From Rhodanobacter glycinis (lineage in GTDB: Bacteria; Pseudomonadota; Gammaproteobacteria; Xanthomonadales; Rhodanobacteraceae): DNA of 64,000 nucleotides. The position numbers and the translations under genes were made by a program. The stretch is from NCBI RefSeq assembly GCF_006438785.1, contig NZ_RCZB01000005.1, positions 124,001 to 188,000 on the forward strand, written 5' to 3'. The notes under the pieces are model-generated. The model was given only the letters and a program-made list of their open reading frames with translations. It was not told the DNA's origin and made no database searches. Shown here one piece after another: positions 42,371 through 54,628 of the stretch. The first letter of the stretch is position 1; every line of letters starts with the position of its first letter.

Positions 42371-43417
42371 TCAGCTGGCGTCGTTGATCTGCAGCAACAA
42401 CGCACGCACGGGTGCGGGCAGGCCGAGTGCGCCCAGTTCGCTGGCGCTGCACCAGCGCAACTGCGGATTATCGGCGATACCGCGTTGTGCTGTCGCGCGG
42501 TCGAACAGCAACGGCTCGATGTCCAGCCTGTAATGGCTGAACACGTGGGTGAACGGGGTGAGGGTTTGCACGTCGTCGATCTGCGCGTGCTGCTGCGCGA
42601 TGCGCCACGCACCATCGGGGTCGGTGGCTTCGGGCAGGCTCCACAGGCCCGACCACACGCCTTGCGGGCCGCGTCGTTCCAGCAGCACGCGGCCCTGGCT
42701 GTCGCGCAGGATCAGCATCACGGTGGCGCGGGTGGGAATGGATTTGCCGGGTTTGCGGCTGGGCAGTTGCGCGGTGAGGTCGTCGCGGTACGCGATGCAG
42801 TCGCCGGCCAGCGGGCAGTCCCCGCAGCGCGGACGCGAGCGTACGCAAAGGGTAGCGCCCAGATCCATGATCGCCTGGGTGTAGTCAGCGACGCGGGTAA
42901 CCGGCGTGTGGGCTTCGGCGTGCAGCCATAGCTGTCTTTCCACCGCGCTTTCGCCGGGATGACCGTGGATGCCGTGGTAGCGGGTGAGCACGCGCTTGAC
43001 GTTGCCGTCGAGGATCGCGAAGCGCAGGCCATGTGCCTGGGCCAGGATCGCGCCGGCGGTGGAGCGGCCGATGCCGGGTAGGGCACGCAGTGCATCGAAG
43101 TCACGCGGCAGTTCGCCGCCATGTTGCTCGACGCAGATCTGTGCGGCGCGATGCAGGAAGCGCGCGCGGCGGTAGTAGCCGAGCCCGGACCACAGCGCCA
43201 GCACGGTGTCCTCATCGGCGGCGGCGAGGTCGCGCAGGGTCGGCAGCGCGTGGATGAAACGCTTGAAGTAACCGATGACGGTGGCGACCTGGGTCTGCTG
43301 CAGCATCACTTCGGATAGCCACACGCGATAGGCGTCGCGCGGGTGCTGCCACGGCAGATCCTTGCGGCCGTGCTGGTCGAACCAGGGCAGCAGGCGGGTG
43401 ACCAACGGTGCGCTCAC
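42371..43417 (-). CDS. mutY: A/G-specific adenine glycosylase
   Basis: A 348-residue DNA repair enzyme that removes adenine mispaired with 8-oxoguanine. The helix-hairpin-helix is LPGIGRSTAGAIL, the catalytic Asp lies in YTQAIMDLGATLC, and the 4Fe-4S ligands are in CVRSRPRCGDCPLAGDC (Cys-x6-Cys-x2-Cys-x5-Cys). The C-terminal NUDIX-like domain that reads 8-oxoG follows (VLLERRGPQGVWSGLWSLPE). The start is GTG at 43417 with GGAG close upstream; the longer open frame upstream has no MutY homology. It heads a mutY-yggX unit. Confidence 0.95.
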   Translation of the reverse strand: MSAPLVTRLLPWFDQHGRKDLPWQHPRDAYRVWLSEVMLQQTQVATVIGYFKRFIHALPTLRDLAAADEDTVLALWSGLGYYRRARFLHRAAQICVEQHGGELPRDFDALRALPGIGRSTAGAILAQAHGLRFAILDGNVKRVLTRYHGIHGHPGESAVERQLWLHAEAHTPVTRVADYTQAIMDLGATLCVRSRPRCGDCPLAGDCIAYRDDLTAQLPSRKPGKSIPTRATVMLILRDSQGRVLLERRGPQGVWSGLWSLPEATDPDGAWRIAQQHAQIDDVQTLTPFTHVFSHYRLDIEPLLFDRATAQRGIADNPQLRWCSASELGALGLPAPVRALLLQINDAS

Positions 43418-43532
43418 GGATTCTCCGAGGCAATGAATCTTGACGAGATGCTGCACATCAGCCGTTCGCCTCGAGCTTGATCCAAGTAGTGAGCGATGAC
43501 TTGATGGCATGCGGTTGTCTGGGGATGAACTG

Positions 43533-44612
43533 TCACTTTTGTTTGGATGGCTGTTTGCTGGCGGCGGGTTTCGCTGGTACTGCGACGGTGCTGGCGGCTG
43601 CAGGCACGTCGTCGCCGGCCTGCACGGTGAGCCCCTCGATGCTGATGCTGCCGGTTTCGATTTTCGCGATTTCCGCATGGCCGCTGATGGGCGGCATGGT
43701 CAGCTGCGGAGCCTGCTCGTCGCCAAGCTGGCTCCACCAATGTGCCAGGGTCAGCGGCGGCAGGCGCAGGTCGGCGTGGTTGTCGGGGCCGTCGAGTTTC
43801 AATGCGAGCAACAGCGGGTTGCCCTGATTGGCCGGGGTCAGCGTCAGCGAGATGTCGTATTGGCCGGCGCTGGCCTGATCGAGCTTGCCGGCAAGGCTGG
43901 CGGCGGCATCGGCTGTGCCATGCCAGTGTGCGCTGCCGGTGAGCGCAAGCGTCATCGCGCTGCCTTGCGAAAGATGCAGGGTGACGTTGTCCAGTTGCAG
44001 CGCATTGCCCTCGATGCGCGGAGTGGCAGACAGCCGCACTTGCAGCGGCGTGCCGGCCGCCGTGGTAGCGGACAGGCTCAGCGGAAAAGGCTGGCCCGAG
44101 ATCAGGCTGCCGGCCTCGAGCGAGACGTTGTTGAGCAGCACTTCGTTGCCGCGCACCACGCTGCCGCGAGTGATGCTGACGCCGGTGTCGATACGCGGGA
44201 TGTTCGGCGGCGTGCCGGCAGGTTGTGCGGGCAAGGCGCTCAGCCATTCCTGTAATGCGTCCAGGTCGACCCGCGGCGATTCGATCTGCAACTGCGAAAT
44301 GACCGTCGGGCCGCCGAACAGCGTGTGCCATGGCAGTGCCAGTTGGCCACGCGCAGCCAGCAGGATCGGCACGTTGGCACCTTCCGCATTGAGTGTGATG
44401 CCGTTCAGATCCAGCGCCGGCCGCGGGAACAATGTCGGGCTGGCCGGGCTTGCCAGGTTCAGCTCCAGCCCGGCTGAGCGCGCCTGGGTCTGCAGCATTC
44501 GGGTGAAGCGCTCGGGCTGCAGCAGCAGATAGACGGCTATCACCGCGGCCAGCACGACGGCCAACGCGAAGCCGCCAAGTATCAGCAGGGTCAGCCGCAG
44601 TCGGCGCGACAT
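43533..44612 (-). CDS. AsmA-like inner-membrane-anchored periplasmic protein
   Basis: A 359-residue protein with one N-terminal membrane helix (LTLLILGGFALAVVLAAVIAVYLLL) and a long beta-rich periplasmic part with repeats of the kind LDLNGITLNAEGANVPILLAARGQLALPW. This is the AsmA family layout; members are linked to lipid transport between membranes and outer-membrane assembly. It is shorter than E. coli AsmA (about 600 residues) and lacks the standard C-terminal AsmA_2 half. A Lys/Ala/Pro tail ends the protein. It is 24 bp after ftsY on the same strand. Confidence 0.75.
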   Translation of the reverse strand: MSRRLRLTLLILGGFALAVVLAAVIAVYLLLQPERFTRMLQTQARSAGLELNLASPASPTLFPRPALDLNGITLNAEGANVPILLAARGQLALPWHTLFGGPTVISQLQIESPRVDLDALQEWLSALPAQPAGTPPNIPRIDTGVSITRGSVVRGNEVLLNNVSLEAGSLISGQPFPLSLSATTAAGTPLQVRLSATPRIEGNALQLDNVTLHLSQGSAMTLALTGSAHWHGTADAAASLAGKLDQASAGQYDISLTLTPANQGNPLLLALKLDGPDNHADLRLPPLTLAHWWSQLGDEQAPQLTMPPISGHAEIAKIETGSISIEGLTVQAGDDVPAAASTVAVPAKPAASKQPSKQK

Positions 44613-44635
44613 CGGCTCAGCCTCGCCGTCGCGGT

Positions 44636-45793
44636 TCAGTCATGGTCATGCCCATCGCCACCGAGGCTGGCGGGCAGCAGGCCATCGACAAATGCCTCGG
44701 CCTCGAACACGCGCAAGTCCGTGGCGGTCTCGCCCAGCCCCACGTAACGGATCGGCAGGCCGAATTCGCGTGCCAGCGCAAACACCACGCCGCCTTTGGC
44801 GGTGCCGTCGAGCTTGGTCACGACCAGGCCGGTGACGCCGACGATCTGGCGGAACTGGCGCACCTGGTTGACCGCGTTCTGGCCGGTGGTGCCGTCGATC
44901 ACCATCAGCACTTCATGTGGTGCGGCGTCGTCGATCTTCTTCAGCACGCGGGCGATCTTGCCCAGTTCGTCCATCAGGCCGCCCTGGGTATGCAGGCGAC
45001 CAGCAGTGTCGGCGATCAGCACGTCGATGCCGCGCGAGCGCGCCGCCTGCAGCGCGTCGAAGATCACGCTGGCGGCGTCGGCATCCTGACCCTGCGAGAT
45101 CACCGGCACCTGGTTGCGCTCGCCCCAGGTCTTGAGCTGCTCGACCGCGGCAGCGCGGAAGGTGTCGCCGGCGGCCAGCATCACCGCGTGGCGCTCGTCA
45201 CGCCAGCGACGGGCCAGCTTGCCGATGGTGGTGGTCTTGCCCGCGCCGTTGATGCCGACGACGAGCACCACGAACGGCAGCCTGCCGCGCACATCCAGCG
45301 GCTGCTCGACCGGCCTGAGCAGGGCGATCAGCGCCTGGCGCAACGCAGCCAGCAAAGCGGGAGCATCGGCGAATTCGCGCTTGTGCATGCGCTTGCGCAG
45401 GCTGTCGACCAATTCGGTGCTGGCCTCGACGCCGACGTCGGCGGTGATCAGAGTGGTTTCCAGTTCGTCGAGCAGATCGTCGTCGAGTTTGGGATGGCGC
45501 ACGAACAACGAGCTGAGGCTGCGCGCGAAGGCGTTGCCGGACAGCCGTTCGCGCCAGCCACGTTTGGTTGCGGGTGCTTCTGCGGTGGCTGCGGATTCGA
45601 TGACCGGCGCGGCGAAGCGCTCGGTGTCGGGCTGCGTCTCCAGCGGCGCGGGAATTTCCGCCAACGCCTCATGCAGCGACGGATCGCTGCTTTCCGGTAC
45701 GGCAGCGCTGGCTGGCACCTTGGCAGCGGATTGCCCCGGAGCCGGTTCGGCGGGCCCCGCTTCAACAGGCTTCTTCTTCCAGAACTTGAGCAT
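44636..45793 (-). CDS. ftsY: Signal recognition particle receptor
   Basis: A 385-residue SRP receptor GTPase that docks ribosomes carrying membrane proteins. The order is an acidic/Pro-rich A domain (1-90), a helical N domain (RNAFARSLSSLFVRHPKLDD region on) and the G domain. The P-loop is VGINGAGKTTTIGKLA, the insertion-box segment is AGDTFRAAAVEQLKTWG, DTAGRLHTQ is G3 and VTKLDGTAKGG is G4. All catalytic residues are present. It is divergent from rsmD, as in many gammaproteobacteria where rsmD-ftsY are neighbours. Confidence 0.96.
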   Translation of the reverse strand: MLKFWKKKPVEAGPAEPAPGQSAAKVPASAAVPESSDPSLHEALAEIPAPLETQPDTERFAAPVIESAATAEAPATKRGWRERLSGNAFARSLSSLFVRHPKLDDDLLDELETTLITADVGVEASTELVDSLRKRMHKREFADAPALLAALRQALIALLRPVEQPLDVRGRLPFVVLVVGINGAGKTTTIGKLARRWRDERHAVMLAAGDTFRAAAVEQLKTWGERNQVPVISQGQDADAASVIFDALQAARSRGIDVLIADTAGRLHTQGGLMDELGKIARVLKKIDDAAPHEVLMVIDGTTGQNAVNQVRQFRQIVGVTGLVVTKLDGTAKGGVVFALAREFGLPIRYVGLGETATDLRVFEAEAFVDGLLPASLGGDGHDHD

Positions 45794-45882
45794 TGCGGCC
45801 GTGATTCAAAGACAATGGGCGGCATGCTAACACTCCAACCTGTACTGCCCGCTGAGGGTCTGGCCGCTGAGGGTGCCGCGCC

Positions 45883-46464
45883 GTGAACGGCGGTCGCAGC
45901 GCGGCGCCCGGGCGCATTCGCATCATCGGTGGCAGCCTGCGCAATTCGCGGCTCAACGTGCCGGAGCTGCCGGGCCTGCGGCCTACCGCCGAGCGGGTGC
46001 GCGAGACGCTGTTCAACTGGCTGGCCCCGGTGATGGATGGCGCGCGCTGCCTGGATCTGTGCGCCGGTACCGGCGCGCTCGGCATCGAGGCGCTGTCGCG
46101 CGGGGCGGCAGGCGTGCGGTTTGTCGAGCGCGATGCGCGTGCGGCGCAGGTGCTGCGCGACAACCTGGTGCGACTGAAGACCACCGGCGGCCAGGTGGCG
46201 GTATCGGATGCAGGCCAGTTTCTGCAGGGCGCGCCGCAACTGCAGGATCTGGTATTTCTCGACCCACCGTTCGCGCTGGAGTTGTGGTCGGTGCTGGCGC
46301 AGCAACTGGAACAGGGCGGCTGGCTGGCCGCACAGGCATGGATTTACGTGGAGTCGCCGCGTGCCGAGGTGCCGGTACTGCCGGCAAACTGGCAGTTGCA
46401 TCGCGAAGGCCATGCTGGCGAGGTGCGTTTTGCGCTCTATCGGCGCTCGCTTCCGTTAAGCTAG
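45883..46464 (+). CDS. rsmD: 16S rRNA m2G966 methyltransferase
   Basis: A 193-residue SAM-dependent methyltransferase that modifies G966 of 16S rRNA. The N-terminal signature is IRIIGGSLRNSRLNVPE then LRPTAERVRETLFNWL. The SAM loop is CLDLCAGTGALGIEALSRGA, and the catalytic DPPF box is in VFLDPPFAL. The start is GTG at 45883. It is directly upstream of coaD, the usual rsmD-coaD pair. Confidence 0.95.
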   Translation: MNGGRSAAPGRIRIIGGSLRNSRLNVPELPGLRPTAERVRETLFNWLAPVMDGARCLDLCAGTGALGIEALSRGAAGVRFVERDARAAQVLRDNLVRLKTTGGQVAVSDAGQFLQGAPQLQDLVFLDPPFALELWSVLAQQLEQGGWLAAQAWIYVESPRAEVPVLPANWQLHREGHAGEVRFALYRRSLPLS

Positions 46465-47539
<1,075 letters not shown>

Positions 47540-47547
47540 TCGTGATT

Positions 47548-47572
47548 GCCGCGCCGGTCGCACCGGCGCGGC
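47548..47572. terminator. Perfect 11-bp hairpin after the coaD transcript
   Basis: GCCGCGCCGGT pairs perfectly with ACCGGCGCGGC around a three-base loop, nine bases after the lipoprotein stop. There is no T-tract, so it may be a terminator or an mRNA-stabilising stem. Confidence 0.55.
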
Positions 47573-47633
47573 GTTGCATCGTTGCGCTCCCTTCGACGGG
47601 GCGAGGACGATGTCGCGGGGCCGATCGCCGTGA

Positions 47634-49690
<2,057 letters not shown>

Positions 49691-49699
49691 GGTCAGACC

Positions 49700-50572
49700 A
49701 TGGAATTGTTCTCGCTCATTGGCAATTCGCAGCAACTCGATGGCGGCGCGATGTTCGGTAACGCGCCGAAGGCGCTGTGGTCACGCTGGATTGCGCCGGA
49801 TGAAGAGAATCGCATTCCGCTGGCCTGTCGTTGCCTGCTGGTGAAAGATCTCGACGGCAGGAACGTATTGTTCGAGACCGGCATAGGCGCGTTCTTCGAG
49901 CCGGCGCTGCGTGAGCGTTATGGCGTGGTCGAGTCGCGACATGTGCTGCTGGATTCGCTGGCCGAGGTCGGCCTGACCGATGCGGACATCGACGTGGTGG
50001 TGCTCTCGCATCTGCACTTCGATCACGCTGGCGGCTTGCTGGCCGCGTGGGAGGAGGGCCAGCCGCCACGGTTGCTGTTCCCGAACGCGCGCTTCGTGGT
50101 GGGTGCCGAACATTGGCGTCGGGCGATCGATCCGCACCCGCGCGATCGCGCCTCGTTCGTGCCCGAACTGCAGCCGCTGCTGGAAGCCAGCGGTCGGCTG
50201 GAGCTGGTCGATGGCGAGTATTCGCAGACGCTGGGCAAGTCGGTGCGCTTCAGTTTTTCGGACGGCCATACGCCGGGCCTGATGCTGGCCGAGGTCGCTG
50301 GCGTGGTGTTCTGCGCCGACCTGATCCCCGGTCGTTTCTGGGTGCACCTGCCGATCACCATGGGTTACGACCGCTGGCCGGAGAAGCTCATTGACGAGAA
50401 GCGCGTGTTTCTGGAAGACAGGCTGGCCCGTGGCGTGAGGCTGTTCTTCACCCACGACCATGATTGCGCGCTGGCACGGGTCACCCGCGATGAACGCGGA
50501 CGCTTCGGCACCGCCGACGAGCAACGCGTGCTGCACGGCGCGCCGCCGCAAGCTGCGGCCGGGGCAAGTTGA
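49700..50572 (+). CDS. MBL-fold metallo-hydrolase
   Basis: A 290-residue metallo-beta-lactamase-fold protein without a signal peptide. The metal motif is [10 protein letters not shown] (His104, His106, Asp108, His109), with FSDGHTPG and a His pair in [10 protein letters not shown] as further ligands. The general layout is like quorum-quenching lactonases and related hydrolases, but the substrate cannot be assigned. It starts nine bases after ggt, and its stop overlaps the next gene by one base. Confidence 0.88.
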   Translation: MELFSLIGNSQQLDGGAMFGNAPKALWSRWIAPDEENRIPLACRCLLVKDLDGRNVLFETGIGAFFEPALRERYGVVESRHVLLDSLAEVGLTDADIDVVVLSHLHFDHAGGLLAAWEEGQPPRLLFPNARFVVGAEHWRRAIDPHPRDRASFVPELQPLLEASGRLELVDGEYSQTLGKSVRFSFSDGHTPGLMLAEVAGVVFCADLIPGRFWVHLPITMGYDRWPEKLIDEKRVFLEDRLARGVRLFFTHDHDCALARVTRDERGRFGTADEQRVLHGAPPQAAAGAS

Positions 50573-51606
50573 TGGACTTGCGCAAAGGCATATCCATGCG
50601 CGGGCTGGCAATGAACATGACGGGTGCCTTGCTGGTGCTGGCCGGGGTCGGGCTGGTGGCGATGACTTCGCGGGGCCTGCTCAACTATCGCGCGGCTGCC
50701 ACGCGGCACGGCGGTGAGGTGATGAACCTGGGCATCGATGCCCAGCCGCAGGCCGGCCAGCACGGTTACATGGTGCGCCTGGTCGGCACGCCGACGGTGG
50801 TGGAGGCGCCACATGACCCGGAGTTCAACCTGCGCGTGAATACGCCGGTACTGGTACGCCATGTGGAGATGTTCCAGTGGCGCGAGGTGCGCATCGGCGA
50901 CGGCGTGCATTACGAGCTGGACTGGGTCGATCGGCTGCTCGATGCCAGCCGCTTCAAGGAACCGGCCGGACACGCCAATCCGACCAGCTTTCCGATCGGT
51001 GGCAAACAGTTCGATGCCGGGCTGGTGCAGATGGGTGGATTCAAGCTCGGGCCCGTGCTGGTGCAAGCACTGCCCGGTTCGCAGCGCGTCACGCCCGATC
51101 CGAAATCACTGCCGGAAAATCTCGTGGCGAGCTTCAGTCGCCATCAGGATTACCTGGTGACCAGCGCGAGTCCGGGCGACCCGCGCCTGGGCGATGTACG
51201 CGTGAGCTGGGACGAGGTGCCGCTGCAGCAGGTGACCGTCGTTGGCCGTCTCGACGGCGACCAGCTGGTGGCGGCAACGGACGCGGCCGATGGCAAGGGT
51301 TACGACGTGCAGGTCGGCGATGTCCCGGTGCTGGACATGTTTCCGGACCTGCCGGTGCCACCGGAGTCCGTGATGAGCGAACGGTTGCTGGCAGTGCTGC
51401 TGGCGGTGCTTGGAGCATTTCTGCTGCTTTCCACCCAGCGCAACCAGCGCGACGTGCTGCTGGCATTGGGGCTCGGCGGACTCGCGGTGGGAATCGTGGC
51501 CAGCGTGCTGTGGATCGGTGGCGACACGCGCACCCTGTGTGGCTGGCTCGCAGTCGCGTTGCTCAGCCTTCTGCTCACGGTATGGCGGCTGCGCCGCCAT
51601 CGCTGA
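50572..51606 (+). CDS. TMEM43-family membrane protein
   Basis: A 344-residue protein with an N-terminal membrane helix (MTGALLVLAGVGLVAMTSRG), a large extracytoplasmic domain and three helices at the C-terminus (LLAVLLAVLGAFLLL, LLALGLGGLAVGIVASVLW, LAVALLSLLLTVWRL). This matches the TMEM43 / DUF1625 family, a family shared with animals (LUMA) that is scattered in bacteria without assigned function. Recognisable segments are VRHVEMFQWRE and YELDWVDRLLDAS. The start at 50572 uses TGATG overlap with the hydrolase. Confidence 0.85.
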   Translation: MDLRKGISMRGLAMNMTGALLVLAGVGLVAMTSRGLLNYRAAATRHGGEVMNLGIDAQPQAGQHGYMVRLVGTPTVVEAPHDPEFNLRVNTPVLVRHVEMFQWREVRIGDGVHYELDWVDRLLDASRFKEPAGHANPTSFPIGGKQFDAGLVQMGGFKLGPVLVQALPGSQRVTPDPKSLPENLVASFSRHQDYLVTSASPGDPRLGDVRVSWDEVPLQQVTVVGRLDGDQLVAATDAADGKGYDVQVGDVPVLDMFPDLPVPPESVMSERLLAVLLAVLGAFLLLSTQRNQRDVLLALGLGGLAVGIVASVLWIGGDTRTLCGWLAVALLSLLLTVWRLRRHR

Positions 51607-51624
51607 GCACTCGCAGGCGCTGGG

Positions 51625-52920
51625 TCAGTTCGCCTGTTTCTCGTTGGCCGTGGCGTAGACCTGATCGGCCCACTGCGTGGCTTCCAGATAGACGCCGGCC
51701 AACCGGTGGATGCGCTGGGGGAGCACACGCTCGCTGGTCAACTCGCCAGCTTCCCACGCGATGATCTGATCGAGCAGCGGGCCGAACGGGCCTTCGCGGC
51801 GGGTCAGCGCATTGCTGATTTCCGGCACCAGCCGCAGATGGGTCAGCAGGAACTCCATCGGTGCGCACATCAAGGTGTCCAGCAACGAGAACAGCCCCAC
51901 GGTGAATGCCATCTCCGAATGGCCGCTGGGCATGCCACTGGCCAGTTTCTCGCACATGTGCGCGCGAATCAGTGCGGCGCGCAGCAGCTCCGGCGGGCGG
52001 TCGTCCATGCCGCACATCGACATCGTGTCGATCCAGTTGCGCATGCGCGTGACGCCGAAAAAGATGGCCGCCTGCTGCACCGATTTCAGTTGTCGCGGCA
52101 ACGCGAAGTAGGCCGAGTTGACGCAGCTGAGCAGCTTGTAGCTGAGCACCGCATCGTCGCGGATGATGTTGCCCAGTTCCACCGGACCCGGGTTGCTTTC
52201 CTGCAGCACGCGCATCAACCGCAGCATGCTCAGCCGGTTGGCGGTGAGCACGGGTACTGCCACCGGTTGAGGGATCAGCAGGTAACGTCCCTGGATCGCC
52301 TGCAGCGGCAGTTCGAGACAGCGCTCGTAGGTCTGGTGATCATTGACCTGACCGGCGACCACCCGGATGCCCCGCGTGTGCAGGTATTCGGCGCGCTCCA
52401 TCAGGGTTTCCGGGGTCATCCGGCTGGCGTCCAGCCGCACCAGCTGCACCATCTGCAGCAGGGTCTGCAATGGCAGGCTGCTTTCCAGGTCGACATCGTT
52501 GGCGTCCAGCATGAACTGGCAACCGCGCTGCGCCATCTGCTGCAGACGCTTCATCAGCGGCAGGTCGGTGGCCACGCCTGGCTGCAGCACCACGCCCAGC
52601 CGCGGCTGATGCAGCAACACGTCGGAGTCTTCCGGCAGCAATTCGGCGGGCATGTTGAGGAACGCGCGGTTGCCGCGTACCAGCCGGGTCAATGCGCCAT
52701 CAGTGATGGTCGACAGTACGTTCTGCAGCAGGTTTTTCTCGTCACCGAGTTCGCGGTGAAAGACGATCTCGTAGGCAAACAGCTGACGCTCGCGATCGAG
52801 CATGGGCACGCGTAGTACCGGCAGCGGAATCGATATCGACAGGGGCGCGCCATCGTTGCCTGGAGAGCCGGGGGCGGGGGATTCGGGGGAGATGGCGGAG
52901 GAGGTGTTGGGATTGCTCAT
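51625..52920 (-). CDS. EAL-HDOD protein with degenerate EAL domain
   Basis: A 431-residue protein of the YuxH-like group: an N-terminal EAL-like domain (about 32-215) and a C-terminal HDOD domain (about 220-415). The Glu-Ala-Leu site is replaced by AYEIVF and most metal ligands of active c-di-GMP phosphodiesterases are missing, so it is unlikely to hydrolyse c-di-GMP. The HDOD part (LIRDDAVLSYKLLSCVNSAY-type sequence, GVTRMRNWIDTM) is a signalling fold without catalytic His-Asp. It sits next to the flagellar genes, suggesting a role in motility control. A Ser/Pro-rich 25-residue N-terminus precedes the domain. Confidence 0.88.
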   Translation of the reverse strand: MSNPNTSSAISPESPAPGSPGNDGAPLSISIPLPVLRVPMLDRERQLFAYEIVFHRELGDEKNLLQNVLSTITDGALTRLVRGNRAFLNMPAELLPEDSDVLLHQPRLGVVLQPGVATDLPLMKRLQQMAQRGCQFMLDANDVDLESSLPLQTLLQMVQLVRLDASRMTPETLMERAEYLHTRGIRVVAGQVNDHQTYERCLELPLQAIQGRYLLIPQPVAVPVLTANRLSMLRLMRVLQESNPGPVELGNIIRDDAVLSYKLLSCVNSAYFALPRQLKSVQQAAIFFGVTRMRNWIDTMSMCGMDDRPPELLRAALIRAHMCEKLASGMPSGHSEMAFTVGLFSLLDTLMCAPMEFLLTHLRLVPEISNALTRREGPFGPLLDQIIAWEAGELTSERVLPQRIHRLAGVYLEATQWADQVYATANEKQAN

Positions 52921-53028
52921 GATCAGTCATCGCGATTAACGCAAAAGCATGCCGGAGGCTGCTTCGCAGTCAGTGGGAGGACCGTCTGCGCAGGCAGGCG
53001 GCAGTGCCGTCTCTTTCAATATCTGATC

Positions 53029-53475
53029 TCATGCCGCTGCGAGTACCTGCGAGCGCAGGCTGGCATGCAACTCGCCGGAACGGCCGTACAGCTCGCTTTC
53101 GCCGGCATGGCCGGTCAGCACCGCCAGCGCCTGGCGCACCTGGGTCAGGCGCTGGTTGACCGTGCTGCCATTGCGCTGGTTGAGCAGATGGCAGTGGCGC
53201 AGCGACTGCACCACCCGGACCCAGACGGGCTCCAGTGCGGCGGTCATGGCTGGTTGTTCACGACACAGCAACTGGCGTTCGGCATCGAGCTGTTCCAGTT
53301 GCTGCATGATGGCCTGCTTGCGCGCGCCAGCGTGATCCAGTGCATCGCTGCTGGAGGTGTCCAGCGCGGTGCGCTCGGCCTCGAGTACTTGCACGAGTTG
53401 GTCGACGGCCTGCTGCATGTCGCCCAGAACGGCCGTGAGCGCATCGTTCAGTTCGTGCTGCAGCGGGGTCTTCAT
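53029..53475 (-). CDS. flgN: Flagellar export chaperone for hook-filament junction proteins
   Basis: A 148-residue mostly helical protein (MKTPLQHELNDALTAVLGDM, then LVQVLEAERTALDTSSSDAL) of the FlgN family, which escorts FlgK and FlgL to the export gate. It follows flgM with a four-base overlap, and the order flgA-flgM-flgN is standard. Confidence 0.88.
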   Translation of the reverse strand: MKTPLQHELNDALTAVLGDMQQAVDQLVQVLEAERTALDTSSSDALDHAGARKQAIMQQLEQLDAERQLLCREQPAMTAALEPVWVRVVQSLRHCHLLNQRNGSTVNQRLTQVRQALAVLTGHAGESELYGRSGELHASLRSQVLAAA

Positions 53476-53795
53476 GCCTTGCCCGTGCCGCCGAGTTGCT
53501 GCTCAAGCGTGAGCATGCGATCGGCGATGCGGCTGGCATCGATCTTGTAGCTGCCGTCGGCCAGCGCTTTGCGCACCTGCTCCACCCGCTGCGGGTCGAC
53601 CGCGGCGGTGTCGCCTGGACGCGCGGCCTTCTGCAGGGCCAGCGCCGAATCGGTCAGCTTGAGCTGGTCGTCGGACGTCGGCGCAGCGGCAGTGGAACCC
53701 GCCGAAGCGGCTGCCGTCGTTGCCGAGCCGGTGCCCGGGCTGTTGGTGGCCTGGGGAAACTTCGGCAAGCCGTTGTTGGAAATAGTCGTATTCAT
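53472..53795 (-). CDS. flgM: Anti-sigma-28 factor
   Basis: A 107-residue FlgM that holds FliA inactive until it is exported through the completed hook. The C-terminal half carries the sigma-binding helices (VDPQRVEQVRKALADGSYKIDASRIADRML); the N-terminal half is Ala/Thr/Ser-rich and probably disordered, as needed for export. The start at 53795 is preceded by a near-perfect sigma-28 promoter, so flgM is under FliA control in addition to read-through from flgA. Confidence 0.93.
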   Translation of the reverse strand: MNTTISNNGLPKFPQATNSPGTGSATTAAASAGSTAAAPTSDDQLKLTDSALALQKAARPGDTAAVDPQRVEQVRKALADGSYKIDASRIADRMLTLEQQLGGTGKA

Positions 53796-53832
53796 GGGTC
53801 CGTTCTCGCTGGGGTGTGGCCCTGTAACTGTC

Positions 53833-53859
53833 AGATCGGCCGGTTTCGCGGAAACTTTA
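53833..53859 (-). promoter_or_regulatory. Sigma-28 (FliA) promoter of flgM
   Basis: On the minus strand TAAAGTTT, an 11-base spacer and GCCGATCT. The -35 box is an exact consensus match, the spacer length is exact, and six of eight -10 bases match GCCGATAA. The flgM start lies 38 bp downstream. Confidence 0.9.
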
Positions 53860-53905
53860 GGGGCAAAGGGAAAGAGTAGTGCTGTCGGCCTCGATTCGCC
53901 GGGGT

Positions 53906-54628
53906 TCATGGCAGTGCGACCACCACGCCGGGTGCGCTGACCATGGCGTCGACCACCTTGCCGGAGTTCTCGTTGCGTACCCGCAGGCGGGCGCCATTGT
54001 CGCCGCTGCCCAGCGCCACGCCGTCGGCGCGCACCTCGATGCCGTCAAGCCGAGCCACCATCTGTACGTGATCCCCGGCACGCACCATGCGTCGACCGCC
54101 CAGCGCGCCGGGACTGAGCACGCTGCCGCGGGCCAAGGCACGGGCCAGCGAACGGCCGGCTACCTGGTCCAGATTCTCGATGTAGCCATAACCGAGCCGG
54201 GTGATGTCGCGCTCCTCGCCGTGCACATCCGCGGCGCTGACGCCGTCGCCGCGCAGCAGGGGGCGGTTGGTCACCAGCACGGTCCGGAACAGTTGCAGCT
54301 GCAGCGGCACCCGCACGGTCCAGCCGCCATCCTGCGGGCACTGCACCGGCACGGTCATGCGCGACGCCGCCGGGGCGTTGCCGGCGACCAGCGCGCGCAG
54401 CGGCTGCTGGCATTCGGTCAATTGCAGGCGCAGGTCGAGCGCCCCCGGCGTGACTTCGATGCGACTGCCCGGCATCGCATAGCGTTCGCGCACGGCCTGC
54501 TCGGCCGCTGCGCGCACGCTGTCGAGCGACTGCGTCGCGGTGGCTGCGGCTACCGTGCTGCCGCACGGTGCGCCGAGCCACAGCATGGCGATTCCCAGCC
54601 CAACGGCGGCGGATCGCCTTGCTCTCAT
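53906..54628 (-). CDS. flgA: Flagellar P-ring assembly chaperone
   Basis: A 240-residue periplasmic FlgA with signal peptide ([19 protein letters not shown]). The C-terminal SAF-type domain is visible in [35 protein letters not shown] and [14 protein letters not shown]. It helps FlgI polymerise into the P ring. It overlaps the chemoreceptor gene by four bases, and flgM follows after 110 bp. Confidence 0.93.
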   Translation of the reverse strand: MRARRSAAVGLGIAMLWLGAPCGSTVAAATATQSLDSVRAAAEQAVRERYAMPGSRIEVTPGALDLRLQLTECQQPLRALVAGNAPAASRMTVPVQCPQDGGWTVRVPLQLQLFRTVLVTNRPLLRGDGVSAADVHGEERDITRLGYGYIENLDQVAGRSLARALARGSVLSPGALGGRRMVRAGDHVQMVARLDGIEVRADGVALGSGDNGARLRVRNENSGKVVDAMVSAPGVVVALP

